Positions 49,801 to 63,027 of a stretch of 64,000 nucleotides of DNA are shown here, piece after piece. The notes below the pieces were generated by a model. The model was given only the letters and a program-made list of their open reading frames with translations, was not told the origin of the DNA and made no database searches. The stretch lies in assembly GCF_000208745.1 (NCBI RefSeq), contig NC_030850.1:32412371-32476370 (forward strand), in the 5' to 3' direction. The first letter of the stretch is position 1, and each line of letters opens with the position of its first letter. A program made the translations under genes and the position numbers. This stretch comes from Theobroma cacao. Lineage: Eukaryota > Streptophyta > Magnoliopsida > Malvales > Malvaceae.

Positions 49801-52800
49801 GTCCATGTCACTGGAGAGGTTCCAATTGTTTGTATGGATCTGTTGTCCAAAAACCTTTCTGAACATGATTGCAGTATAGATGATTGGATTGCTCTTGGAG
49901 ATGGTAAAGGAAATATGACAGTTGTTGGAGTCACTGGTGATCGCTCCTCACCTGAAGTGGGCTTCACCTTTACTTGGTCAGCTGGAGCAGAAAGGCAACT
50001 CTTAGGAACTTACTGGTGTAAGTCACTAGGATGTAGGTAATGACTTTTCTTTTTTAATCTGATGATATCTTGAATTTTGTTCTCTGTCAGGTTCTGTAAA
50101 AACCTACATACTAGTTTGTGAATTTTAAATTTCTTTATTGTTTGGATCATTTATAGACCCCATTTGCTGGTTAAGGCAATTGAGAATTGCTGGTTTGCTA
50201 ATATGACTATTTGATTGGTAAAGAAGTGACCAACTTTTATACCACATGCCCAATGCTCTTCAGTAGGAGAATCTGTAATTTTCCTGCTGATTATCTGGCA
50301 TTTTCAGTTGAGAGACATCTTAGTCTTATGCTTTACTTTGAAGATGTAGAGGATTTTGAATTTTCATCATTTCTGTTGTCTAGATATGTCTTCACCACTG
50401 ATCCCAGAGGAGTTTTAAAGCTGTGGAGGTTGTATGACCCTTCACTATCTGTTTGTCATGATTCTGGAAGAATATCCCTTATAGCAGAATTCCCTTCATG
50501 TTTTGGAATACGAACAATGTGCTTGGATGTGTCATTTGAGGAAGAGGTATGTGTTAACCTTCTTTATGGCTAATCTGATTGGGCTTTCTCTCCTATGCTT
50601 TTAAGATGGAGTTTTTGATTCAAAACTAGAAAAGCCTTTTTAGTTTCAACATTGAAGAAAGTATTGTTAATGTGAAGCCAGATTTTGTTCAGTATGCTTT
50701 GTTTGCACAAAAAGGGATATATTGACGTTGGTATTACATATTATTTATTTACCTGATGTATCTTGTACTTAAAACTTTTGCAGTTGCTGGTCTGTGGAGA
50801 TCTGCGTGGTAATCTGGTTCTATTCCCTTTATCAAAGGACCTGTTGCTGTGTATGTCAACCATATCAGGTGTAAAGATATCTCCACTAAGTTATTTCAAA
50901 GGAGCTCATGGGATTTCAAGCGTGTCCAATATTTCAGTTGCCAGATTGAGTTGCAATCAAATTGAAATTCGCTCGGTATGATCTCAATTCCAAGTAAAAG
51001 GCAAATGTTGGAATTATAACTCTGTCTTACTTTTTTCTCCCACAATGGAATTTCCTTGGAAGTTTTTACGATTCAAAGTTTATAAAACAAACAAATTTCT
51101 AATAAAGTTAAGATGTAACTTATATTATTTGTGCTCACTCAAGGAAAAGGGAACCTTATCTGTTAAGGAATTAATATGAACATCAAAGTAGCCTTAAAAC
51201 AGGGACAATCATAGGGTAGCGTAAATGATATTTAATGGTGTGATGCACTAAAACCTTTTGGAAATGGCTTGATGCAAGTCTGCCTGTGTGCTTTTGTATT
51301 TCTTCATATGCAAGCATGTTTTAGTGTATTAGTTCTTTTTCTATTTTCCTTTCTTGTTCAGACTGGAGCGGATGGGTGCATATGCTATTTAGACTATGAC
51401 AAGGACCAAGAAAGTTTTGAATTTATAGGAATGAAACAAGTGAAAGAATTGAGTTTGATTGAATCTGTCTCTGCTGATTTCACGCCTGCTGATGATCTGG
51501 CAAACTGCAACTATGCAGCTGGTTTTGCATCAACAGATTTCTTAATATGGAATTTGATAACTGAGGCGAAGGTATTCTTCCTCCCCCCTTTCTTTCCTCC
51601 TTTGACAAAGGGGGTGCAGATGTTTAGGTTTTACATTTTGATTGCTAATGTGTTTGTTAGCACAGGTTGTGCAAATTCCATGTGGGGGATGGAGACGTCC
51701 TCATTCTTACTACCTTGGTGATGTACCAGAGATGAGGAACTGTTTTGCATATGTCAAGGTATGTTTAGTTCTAATGGTTCAACCTTCCTCCCTTGAGAAA
51801 CTTCAGAAAACTGCATAATAATTATTCTCCAATTTATGTGATATTGCACCCGTCTATGACTATGGACTACTACCAAGTTAAGGCACTGTTGACAAGCACT
51901 CACCATTAAGCCACATCCTTGGAATTTCATGGATCAATAATCATATTTTCTGTCCTGTCTCCTGTTTCCTCAAGGTTGTTTAGTTTCTCTGCATGTCATT
52001 CATTTTCAATATCTTCTGCAGGATGAAATCATCTATATTCATAGGCATTGGTTACCAGGAAGTGGGAAAAAGATATTCCCCCAGAATTTACACTTACAGT
52101 TTCATGGAAGAGAGATGCATTCCTTATGCTTTGTCTATGAAAATTTGCAAGTTCAAGCAAATGAAGTGGAAACTTTAGTTGGCAAATCTAGTTGGATTGC
52201 AACTGGATGTGAAGATGGAACTGTGAGGTTAACTAGGTATGCTGATAGTCATCTTCCTTTTAGAATGTGATAGAATGCTCATCATTTTGGACACATGATT
52301 GATCTTATTTTCCCTGAAGAAACCTGGGATGATTGACCTGAGCTACGGCATTTGCATGTGCACTGCATATGCTATGTCATGTATTCTACGATACACGTAC
52401 CTGTGATGTGTCTATATGTTCTTCCCTTGTTTTGTATCTCATTGATTCTTGAAAAGCTTAACCCTCAAATAGAGTATCTGATTGCATATGGTTGATTTAG
52501 GTTTACTCCTGAAATGGAGAATTGGTCCGCATCAAAATTGCTTGGGGAGCATGTTGGTGGATCTGCTATTAGATCAATATGCTTTGTGTCAAAGACACAT
52601 ATAATTGCTTCAGATGTGTCCAGCCTGCCTGGCTTGGAAAAGGGACAAAATGCCACTTCAGACAGCAAACAAAATCCATGTTTACTGGTTTCTGTTGGCG
52701 CAAAGCGTGTCCTGACTTCTTGGTTACTAAGAAATAGGAGACTGGATGAGAAGGAAGGAATATATGCTGGAGAAAACCATAATGGATGTGTAACTGGTTA

Positions 52801-55603
52801 CGAATCAACAGTCAAACAGTGGTCATCATTGTCATTCCGGTGGCTCTCCACTGATATGCCGACTAAAAGTCCCACTGGAGGAAGAAATTACATAGTGAGT
52901 ACAGCCAAAAATGTTTCTAGCCTCAATAATGATGCAAAGACCAGCTCAATTTTTCCAGAAAAGCAGGAAACAAAGTCAAAAACTTTCCCGGGGAATAAAT
53001 ATGAAGATGATTGGAGATACCTTGCTGTAACTGCCTTTCTTGTTAAATGTGCTGGTTCCAGGTAAGCTCTGCTGGTATCTTCTTTTTGTTTTTGTTTTTT
53101 TTCTAATAAAAAAGAAAATAAACTATTTCATTTTGTCTCTGTTGCAGGTTAACTGTTTGTTTTGTTGTTGTTGCTTGTTCGGATGCCACACTTGCATTAC
53201 GGGCTCTGGTCTTACCACATAGATTATGGTAGTCACAAAGGGTCATTTCTATTTCAGTTAATGGTCATTATTAATTCCATTTTTAACACTTCTGCATGCA
53301 TCATGATATTTATTTTGCTCCCTAATAAATTCAGGTTTGATGTTGCTTTATTAGCTTCCATGCCATCACCAGTTTTAGCGTTGCAGCATGTAGTTGTTCC
53401 TGTGCATACGCCTTCTAAAGGTACTCATTTCCTTGACTTCATGAGTGAGATTAAGAATACAGCATATTTTTCTCTAGAAATAAAGGATCCCTTCTTTTTC
53501 TTGAATTATTGTATCCAACCCTGACTACATAGTATTAGGGCTAAATTTTAGATTTATTTCTGTATTTTTATAGCATCTGCTTTATTTTCAGCTTGCTTGC
53601 CAGTTCTCTTCTTTCTTTTTTCTTTTTGGAATTTGCATAATTGTTGAATCAGGATTTCGTAATTAATGCCTTGGAATAGGCATCTGAGGCTCATGAAATC
53701 TATTCTTCACAAGTCACAATGTACATGGATGCCATTGCTTGCTTTGTATTTAAATTGTTTATCAGTTAAAGAGGTCTAGCTGTCCCCTTTGTTGGATTTT
53801 TTTTTTCATTTTTGTATTGTGACAATAGGGGAGGGAGGAATCCTTTTGGCTGAAGTTTGGATTAGTTGTAATAAGTATTTCCTAGGCAGGAAAAAGGGGG
53901 GAAATGAAACTGTAATATTGCATTTCAGCTAGAGGTTTGGGTATATTACAGCAAAAAAGAATTAATAAACAAAAGACACGTCATTTGAGTTGAATATAAT
54001 TACAACATAAATTTATTTACTGCAATTAGGAACATCGAACTTACTCAATGTTTTGGATAAATGAAACATTTTACTTAATGACATCAAGTACTTGTTAACT
54101 CTTCTTGACAATCTTCATTAACAGGAAACATCCTGATTGGCAACCTGTACATTGTGATAAGTGGAGCTACTGATGGCAGTATCAGCTTTTGGGATATAAC
54201 TGAGAGTGTTGAAACATTTGTGCAGCGAGTATCAAGCCTTAATATAGAGAAGTTCATTGATTGTCAGAAACGGCCACGCACAGGAAGGGGAAGCCAAGGT
54301 GGACGGCAGTGGAGATCATTGAACAATAGCATGTCTAAGAAAAGATTTGGTGGTAACTCAGTAACTAGGAAACCTGGAGATGCAGCTAATAGTGATTTGC
54401 TGTATGCAACATGTGGCACATCGTCAGAATTAAATGACCTTGAAAGCAGCTCAAAGAACTGTTCTCAAGCTATGCATAATGCTCTTCAGTTGGAAACAAG
54501 CAGAATTGATTCCTCGCCTGAGATATGTGAAATACAGCCTATACATGTTATGAGTAATGTACACCAATCCGGTGTGAATTGTCTCCATCTTTCAGGCATG
54601 GACTACCAAGGTTCTGAGAATTGTTTTCTGTTCAATATTGTCAGTGGGGGTGATGATCAAGCACTTCATTGTCTTCGATTTAAGCTGACACAATCATCAA
54701 TGGACCTAGGTGCTAAAATTTTGACCACAGAAACAATAAAATCAACCATTCAATCTGAAAGTATTGAGAAGACAGTATATTGTAACAGCCAGAACCAGAC
54801 CCAGAATTATCACATCAGATTCTTTAATCATCATAGAATCGCCACAGCTCATAGTTCTGCTATAAAAGGTCAGATAGTGATAACTCTGCTTAAATTCTTT
54901 CAAACTCTTAAATGTTGGTTTGTAGTCCTTATTTGAAAGGAATCTAAAATGTGCATTAGTTCACTTATTGCGTTTGAACTTGCAACCTCTTATTTCTCTG
55001 TTGCTGACAAATATTTGATACTGGTTGACTTACATCTTTTGCAAGTGCTGTTCTTAGGGGCCAACTAGGTCCTAACTTGAACACTTTCAGTTGGCCAGCA
55101 GTCTTCTGCAGAAATGAGAAGTTCCTATTTGCTTTTATCTCTATTTACCATCACAAAGAATATATTTTACCCTCACAAATTAAGGACAAATGTAAAGTTT
55201 CTAAGACCTCTGAGTCCCTGAGGCCTCTGGTTTATCCTAGCCATTGTTGTTACTTGTACTAAAAGCATGTTTTTTTAATGAAGGCATTTGGACAGATGGG
55301 ACCTGGGTGTTTTCTACTGGTCTTGATCAGCGCATCAGGTGTTGGCTTGTTGGAGAGCATGGTAAACTAACTGAGCATGCTCATCTAATCATTAGCGTGC
55401 CAGAACCAGAAGCATTGGATGCGAGAGCATGCGGCAGGTCAGTGGAGCATTTATGTGCAAATTTACATAGCTGGCAATCCTTTATTACGTTTATGGAAAT
55501 TTTATCGAGATTCTTGTACTGGGTGTTTGTCAGGAACCACTATCAGATTGCTGTGGCTGGAAGAGGGATGCAAATGGTTGAGTTCTTTGCTGCTTTACAG
55601 TAA
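46864..55603 (+). CDS. WDR6: WDR6/Trm734, WD40 partner of the tRNA Nm34 methyltransferase
   Basis: Twenty exons, all joins in frame, 1386 residues: 46864-46990, 47071-47360, 47444-47534, 47694-47776, 48120-48343, 48438-48555, 48826-48908, 49085-49300, 49677-50036, 50384-50546, 50784-50975, 51362-51571, 51666-51758, 52022-52236, 52501-53061, 53148-53228, 53335-53420, 54125-54868, 55284-55437, 55534-55603. WD40 blades are visible at LAIGCSDNSVHLWDM, GHEGSIFRIVWSSSGAKLVS (then DDRSARIWTI), ITAGEDCTCRVWGLDG, IATGCEDGTVRLTRF, ISGATDGSISFWDIT and VFSTGLDQRIRCWL. The C-terminus HYQIAVAGRGMQMVEFF is a family signature. Yeast Trm734 and human WDR6 bind Trm7/FTSJ1 and direct ribose methylation of tRNA position 34, including tRNA-Phe. 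The same role is expected. Site II motifs precede it. Confidence 0.93.
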
Positions 55604-56019
55604 AAGATTTTACAGCAGCACCATATTGGTACCACCTTGTTGTGCAACTATTTTTGTATCAGTTCCTCACACTTGCCAGCTGATAGAGCTGTCACAACAA
55701 GATGCAATGAGATTATCACAAATTGGTCAACCATTTTTTTAAGTGCTGGTTGACTTGCGAATCTGAACCGTGTGGTCTGACTGACCACTTGTTTTAATTT
55801 CCATTAATGGGCAAAGCCCCATGGCAAAACAACAGAGCGTGGCTCCCTCAACTCTAATCAGACTGGATCGAGGGTTTCATTACATTGCATTACATCTTAC
55901 AGTATCAACATGTAAAATATGACAAATTTAATGAAAAGTTGAAAACCTGATAGGTGTTACTACTTTGATGATAAGTTCCAATACGAGTATAGTTTACATG
56001 ATACACAACAGTTTAAAAT
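55604..56019. other. WDR6 3' UTR and spacer
   Basis: Convergent spacer between WDR6 and the LHCB remnant. Nothing else seen. Confidence 0.6.
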
Positions 56020-56640
56020 TCACTTCCAAGGTACAAAGTTGGTAGCATATGCCCAAGCATTGTTGTGAACAGGGTCAGCGAGACGATCACCAAGGTTCTC
56101 CAGTGGTCCCTTTCCAGTTGCAATAGCCTGTACAAAGAATCTGAACATTGAGAACATGGCAAGCCACCCGTCCTTAATCTCCTTCACCATAAGCTCAGCA
56201 AGTCCCAAGGGGTCAAAGCCCCCACCTGGGTAAAGAGGATCCGTGACCTCACCAAGAGGTCCGGCGGCAATGCGGTAACCCTCAACTTCACCCATGAGGA
56301 TAACCTGGCAGGCCCGTACGGCCGAAATGCTCTGAGCATGAATTAGGCTGGATTCCCTAGATAGTCTAGACCACCCTCGCTGAAGATTTCAGCACCAGCC
56401 TTGAAGCACGCTGCCTCTACGAACTTGACACCATTTCTTAAGAGTAGTTATGGGAAGACAACCCAAAGTCCAAGCATTGCCCACCTGGAATGACTCGGTC
56501 TGAGAGCCCTGCAGTCTCCCACCCGTAGTCCCCAGGAAATTCCCCACGATCAGGACGGTTCCAGGGGCTCCCAGAGGGAGCAGCTGGCTTACCTGCTGTT
56601 TTCCTCATTGAGGCTACCATTGCCGCTGCGAACACTGGTT
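56020..56640 (-). pseudogene. light-harvesting chlorophyll a/b protein (LHCB1/2 type) pseudogene
   Basis: Fragments of an LHCB in order on the minus strand: [16 protein letters not shown] (near 56610), [15 protein letters not shown], a shifted RNGVKF ... [19 protein letters not shown], then [20 protein letters not shown] and [20 protein letters not shown], ending FVPWK with TGA at 56020. Several blocks are missing: the stretch between SGSPW and GEFPGDYGW, the region after GLS, and DDPEAF-type residues after DPLGLA. There is a stop after LGNPA and at least two frame changes. The chlorophyll-binding first helix is disrupted. It is a dead copy, retrocopy or old tandem duplicate; LHCB genes often have one or no intron, so the origin cannot be decided. 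Confidence 0.9.
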
Positions 56641-59136
56641 GAAAAGCTGTGTCTGTGCATTGAAAGACACGTCTTTTCCAGTGAATGGTAATGAGAGCAA
56701 GTATGTGTAACAAACAATTCATGATTGTGTGACTTGATGTAATGGCGCGATACGACGGTTTCTCTTACATAGGGTCTGGTGAGGTCCCCAATCCTATCCA
56801 TGTGAATCTCCATCCTCTTTCTGATCTGATTGGCTTATGAGGTACAAGCATGCATTCAAAAATCTGACTTACCTTCTCGGTTTCTTCATATGGTGCTCAC
56901 TTTCCACCAGCCCGAGTAACCGTGGAATTATGCATTTTGGGCTATTTATTGGGGTTCGTCGGTCTGAAGGCTAGCCCGTTAATGCAACATCCGCCTTTCT
57001 GTAAAGCCTACATCCCAGTGGTCATCGGTCAATCAGCTGACCGAAGGTAAACCAAGCCACCTCAAACAAAAACCTAACTAGTAAAAAGATAAAAGATCAA
57101 GAAGATTCAAAGTCCACATCTGGCACACTGTAATGGGATTGCGTGACGGATATTATTTAGTTGTGCACTTGGCTGGGTTGACTGGCTATGTCAAGGGTTA
57201 CCTGCCCCCTCATTGTGGTTGGATAAATACATTGAATCTGGCCCATGAAGAGGAGTCCGCGTATACGCATTTCTCCCTTTTTCACGTTGTGCACGTTACT
57301 GATTTATCCTTAATAACATAGAGCATTTCTATCCTATTTAGGCCAACTTTCTTAAATAGAAATAATAGTCTGGTTAAATATAATGATCAGATTGTGGTTA
57401 AACACAGTTTTAATAACTCTTTACTCTAAAAAGTCAGTGTTAAAACATTTTCCTGACATAAAATTAGAATCAATAAGGGTAACTTGGAAACGGCTGGCTG
57501 TCTTTCAGTCATTAATAATCTATTTCCTTGTTCTCTTTGGATGAGACTGAAGATATTTGAAGGGTTTGGTCCATCAATAATTCAGCTTAATTATTAATTG
57601 CGACATAATAACCAAAACAACATAAGGACGTACTACTGTTAATGTCATAGTTTCCAATTCTGTAATTGGCATCCATGTCCTGGTGAAAGACATAGTTCCG
57701 TATCCATTGGTTTCTGTGCCCCTTTTTAAATCGTCAAATTCAGTGCAAATTAAATACTGGCCACGCATGAAAATGATGGGCGGTTTTCCTTTATGGGACT
57801 TCTCAGTCCTCACACGCCATGTCACCTCTGCTGCATGAGGTTCGGCCATTTCCCATTCCAGTACTGTCGAATTGTGATAGAGAGGAAACAATTTATCTTG
57901 ATAATAATGGTGACAGACTGAGGTTTGGATACATAAACATTTATAGATTAGTGAGTGGGAGGGCTAATGATCTTGTTGGTTGGTGGGACTGGGAACGGGG
58001 TAGTTGGACCGAGTGGGGGCTCAACTGGGTTAGCTAGCCAGCCAGTTTGGCAATAGCTTCTTTATATATATTGAGATGGAAAAGCTTTTTTACTTTTTAG
58101 CTTCATGACAAAACAATTCAATTTGTTTGTTCGTACACAATAACTAATGGATAAACAAAATTTGGACGTGTATATAGATACTTTCTCATAAGGTCTAATC
58201 TAATAATTTGGTTGAACTAATTTCTTAATTAGCCCAATAATATCAATACTCTCACCTACTAATTTCCAAGAAAAAAGGAAAGGCTGATTAATTAACGCTC
58301 ATAAAACTATCTACATGACATATCGATGGGGCAAAAAATAGTGAAGATGAATTTCACTTAGTTTAAAAATTATAATAAGAAATTTTTTTAATTTGGAAGA
58401 AGAGAGATTTGAATTCATTTAGTTTAGAAACTATAATAGGAAATTCTTTTTAAACTTAGGAAAAGAGAATTCGAATTCTATTTTTTAAATAAAAAAATTA
58501 TTTATAAATTAATAAATCAAATACTTGAATATTATAATTGAAAATTCTAATAACATAATAATAATAATAATATATGAATTTTCACGTGATTTATAAATAA
58601 AAAAAAGAATATAATATAATAATTAATTGAGCCATAAGCCGAAAAAGATGTGTTGCAGAAAACTAATGCCTTTGTAGAATTTAAAAAATTTCCTTTATAA
58701 ATATAATATATATGCCGCGCATCTAAAATTTTAATGCACCGTCAGTGTCCAAAGAAAAAAAAAGGTACCACCCGTTTGGTCCGTGACTGCTGAATGGGGT
58801 GACTGCCGGTTAGCGAAGCGTTTCCCCTAAATTTTACATGGGAAAGTCAACAAAAAAGAACCGAGAATTGCAATGATACCAAACCGTCGGATTTCGGTAT
58901 AAGGCTACTCGTAGGGCTGGGATCAAATAGCTCCGCTTTGCATATTTCGTCATTATTCTCACGTCATGCATTCTTTTTTATTTTTGTTTTCCATTATAAA
59001 TTTAAAATAATTGGATCCACCAAACCCAAACCTAGTTCTTAACAGTGTCATGAAGTAAATTTACGTTTCATTATTACGTCAAATACTAGAATATATATTA
59101 AACAGTTAGTATCTACTTTTTCTAAAATCCTCTCTA
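56641..59136. other. intergenic, no gene supported
   Basis: A GC-richer part at 56800-57060 and an open minus-strand frame at 57574-57891 match no family I know. From 58080 to 58740 the DNA is AT-rich. Confidence 0.45.
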
Positions 59137-59167
59137 CCCACCCCCACCCCCACCCCCACCCCCACCC
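59137..59167 (-). repeat. G-quadruplex-forming repeat
   Basis: On the plus strand, runs of 3-5-5-5-5-3 cytosines are separated by single A bases. The minus strand therefore has six G-runs with one-base T loops, an ideal parallel G-quadruplex pattern, and the plus strand could form an i-motif. Confidence 0.9.
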
Positions 59168-61730
59168 TGCCACAGTTATTATTTTCTTCAAGAAAAAGGA
59201 AAAGAACAGAAAAGAGGATTCGAAGGTCAATTTTACTGACAAGCCATCTCACCAAGCATCAATAACGTCACGTGGCAGTTATCTCCCCAAGCTTTTGTGA
59301 AAATCCCGTATTGTTCTTGTGGAACCCGTACGACCACCCATTGCCTTTGCCTTTCTTGGGAGGAAGCGCACCTAGCTTGGCCCCTAACCAGTCTCGACTG
59401 CCCCACTAGTTTGCCCAGTTATTGCCACGTCATTTTGTGGGCTACAGGGCTCCATTCCCCTCGACCCTCATCGGCTCACACGGCTTCCTGGCTTCTCGCT
59501 CCGCTTTCTGAAGGCATTTCCAACATTGCCCCCCTTTTTACACCGTCCTACGCTCAGCAGGGTTGGTGAAAGTTGAACCAATTTCCCTAACCTCGTTGAA
59601 GAAGCTAATTAATATTTAAAAGTAAAAAAATCCGAGTTTTGACTTGAATTTACGATCTTGAGAGACTCAAGTTGGTGAAAACTGACCAACCCCACACCGG
59701 ACACGAGTTTTCTTTGACATTAGACATGGAAAGAGATCATGTTTTGAATGTGATAATGTTGCCATAAAACAAACTATGTGTTACGAGTTTTAATTTACAA
59801 TAATAACTTAATTTTGACTTTCATCTTTTAATCTTTTCTCATTTAACCACGAATTCATATTGCTATTTATATATATTTATTGAAAAACATGTTACTATCT
59901 ATTCTGCTTGACAACATTCCTTAATTCATAAAAAACTTCATCTAAATCTTTATAGAAATTGAGAGATATTTTAATTTATTTTCTTACAAAATTGTAAAAG
60001 ATTGAAGCCTTATTTATTTTCTTCTTTCTTTGTTTATTTTGAAATGAATTGGATCAATGAAAGAAAGAATAAGGTAAGTTGGTTGGAAACCTTCGCTATC
60101 ACCCAAATAAAAAAAAAAATTGAGCTTTAAGCTTATTGATCTTTTGAGTGTTAGTTGAAACTCATTAAAAACAGTGAGTTCTACATTTGTTGAATAAGTA
60201 CTAAGCAACCTGAATTTCTTAACATCTTGGACAGAAAATTGGCTTCAATTTGCTTTGATACAGAATTAAAAAACGTGGAAGTGGTCGAAGTGTGTACTTT
60301 AATTTCAGAATAACAAAAAACAATATTAATCTTAAGAGATCTTAAGATTATTACTTTCTCCTATCCAACTATATACATAACAATACAAATCAATTAATGC
60401 TTTTTTGGCTTTTTCAAGCAAGACAACAAATTCGTATATTACAAAAGAAAAAAAAGGAGTGGCAATTTGGCATCTTGAGGAAGAGGAATAACAATTTGCC
60501 ATGGCATTCATTATACAACCTTGTGAAAGAGGGATTTTTCTTTTTCGTTTACTAAAAGGATATCAAAGGGTGTAAAAACTTGTGTGGAAGCGGACAACTT
60601 GTTGAAAAAGACCATTCCCTTCATAATTTTGCTTCTAGGGATAATGATATGAGCATGAAGTTATTCTTCCAACACTTCTTCTTTAAGATGTGCCGCTTGA
60701 TACGCTACTATAATGTCGGCGGCCTATGGCCTATTTTTTTGACCGAAACGCCCATGGAAACATTGCTTGATGGACTCATTCCACAAGGGTAGTTTGGTGC
60801 TTCTTCCTTCAATCATGTTATGCCGCTATATTCTTTTTGACTCATGATGAGTAAAAAGGCATGGGAAAAAGCTTAGGAAGAATAATACTTTAACTTGGAG
60901 GAGGCCTGATGGATTGTTTGATTCTTTAACATATATGCATACAATTTCATATTTAATGCATGCTCAAACAAGTATTTGACCTCATAAGGTATGATAAGTC
61001 CGATTCATAATCTTACAATCTGAGAAATAATCAAGCATGGTATTGAAAAAGGAAACACATCTCATTTAATACAAGAACAAAATATCATAAATAAAAATTG
61101 ACTAACACGCTAACACACGTGACATACCAATGCCAAAACTACATCTATTTCTCCATGCCAAATTGTTTGTCTGTTGCTTTAATATATCTAGGGTTTAACC
61201 AATTTAATATTAGAAAAGTAAAGGCTTTTTTTCTTAAACAAAAGTAACAATCAAAGATGGATTAATAAATGTAAAATTAAAATAAGAACAATGTGGAGAG
61301 AGTAATTATAAATAAAACTACCTCAAGGCAGCCTGCCCCTGTGGCCTACTGGAATGGGGATACTCCGCCAAGCCAACGAGGCAAACGGCTCGAGCAAAGC
61401 CATCAAGCCAAATAACCGGCGAGGTTGGTGAGTGACCGAAGTTTCCCGGTAGAATCCAATAATAGCATCAAAAAAGGAATAATAATAATAAACCCTAATA
61501 ACTATTTTTCTTTATATCCAAGAAACAAGCAAATGTCGTTCTCCCCGACCAACTCCAACCAATAGCTCACAATCCGACAATCTCCTGACATCCAACGGCT
61601 ACATTTTTTGTCTTCCGAAACTTGTATATCAGCCGTCAGATGCTGATTTTACCAGATTCCCACTAAACTGAAGAAAAATAAAAGAATCCAGACCGACTAA
61701 ACCAGTAACCGGTAACACATCCATTTTCCC
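59168..61730. other. intergenic with a GC-rich, G-box-bearing island
   Basis: The island at about 59240-59580 includes CACGTGGC (59269-59276), an ABRE/G-box. Past it the DNA is AT-rich, with another GC-rich patch at 61320-61450. No coding frame could be supported. The right end is the upstream region of the SAM synthetase gene. Confidence 0.45.
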
Positions 61731-61739
61731 TATAAATAG
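61731..61739 (+). promoter_or_regulatory. TATA box of the SAM synthetase gene
   Basis: TATAAATAG, followed by a pyrimidine-rich leader at about 61765-61840. The coding start is 1.3 kb away, consistent with an intron in the leader. Confidence 0.65.
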
Positions 61740-61844
61740 CCACGTTTGGGACTGTATTCATCATGCCGTTGAGTTACGCTTCTTTTGAGGTCTGGTCTGC
61801 TCAACACTCTTCTCCCTCTCCCTCTCTCAAAACCAAAGACTAAG

Positions 61845-63018
61845 GTCTGCACGTTAACCTTTGTCCCAGGTTGCCTTTTCTTTCTCTATATATTTTTTTG
61901 GTTATGTTTATTGCTTTGCTCTGTCGTTTCTATTCGGAGATTTGCTTTGTTTTTTGTAGCAGCAGCGGAAAATGAGTGTTCTGTCTTTGTGTTATCTGCT
62001 TGTCTCTCGTTTTTGAATGAAGTTTGACTGAAATGCTTGCAGATCTGTGCGTTTTTGGTTTGTTTTGGACCTTTTAGTATAGTGGTTTGGAAAATATTTA
62101 AAGATCTGAGATTCTGAGGTTTGAATGTGAATTGTTTATGCAAGTTTTACTGCAAAAAAGGTTCATTTTGTTTGGAGTTGACATGAAATAAATATTGTCG
62201 GTTGGCGGTAATTGATGGTGTCTTACACTTTGATTTAATTTTTATTTAACTCGAAAAGTAGTTCAGTTTTGAGTAGGATCTACGGGATCTGTAATGGTTC
62301 TTATTGATCTATCAATTGAGTATAAAACTTACCAATTTTGATGTGATTTTCGGCCACTTTGATGTGTATGTGTGTGTCAGTCATTTTTGTGAAGGGTTAA
62401 ACTCCTGCAACTTTGTTTCTGCTCATGGTATTTTAATGTAGGTGTCTTTTTCTTTTGTCAAATCTGATAACTGGTCCAACAATCCCACAAAAACACCCTT
62501 TTGCTAGAGAATAATTGCGAAGGTTGAGTCTATAAGGTTCCCTTTTGGATCTTGAGAAAATAAGGGAGAAAAAAAAGGAAAACCTGTTGGCTTGTTTCAG
62601 AGAAATAGAAATTAGCTTAACAGTTGAGCTTTCAAATAATGAGAAACTACTGTGATAAACATAAATGTAGAATTGCAACAGGTTCCATGATTTGGATAAG
62701 TGTTCGATTTTTAAAATTTAGATTCTGATCTTATGTTGTTGTGATGCTAAAGGAATCTGTTTCTTCTTTACTTATTGTTCTCACTCTCCTTAGAATATTA
62801 TCTTCTGAGAAAGCATGAAACTATTATGGTTTATGCTGATTCTCCAAGCATGAAAGTTTTCAATCGTTTTTTAAGTTCTTTTTGATTTTGTTCTTTTATT
62901 CTGTAGTCTTTTCTCAACAGCATATTCTATTGGCATACCTTTCTAATTAAGATTTGTTTTATGAAGTCGCTGTTCAGTAATTGTACTAAGATTGCTTTGG
63001 TGTTCTTGCAATGTGCAG
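61845..63018 (+). other. probable 5' UTR intron of SAM synthetase
   Basis: A T-rich stretch of about 1.15 kb ends in TGCAATGTGCAG at 63018, nine bases before the ATG. The donor is less certain: AAG|GTCTGC at 61845 or CAG|GTTGCC at 61870. Plant SAM synthetase genes commonly have a leader intron here. The open frames inside it are not genes. Confidence 0.55.
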
Positions 63019-63027
63019 CTTGTTAGA

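Noticed and set aside
57574..57891. Minus-strand frame of 105 codons
   Set aside because: Reads partly protein-like, but I recognise no family and see no partner exons or promoter. A protein search would settle it.
60580..60792. 70-codon plus-strand frame
   Set aside because: No recognisable domain, no splice partners, and AT-rich surroundings.
61785..62027. 80-codon frame upstream of SAM synthetase
   Set aside because: It lies in the leader and its likely intron; hydrophobic by T-rich composition.
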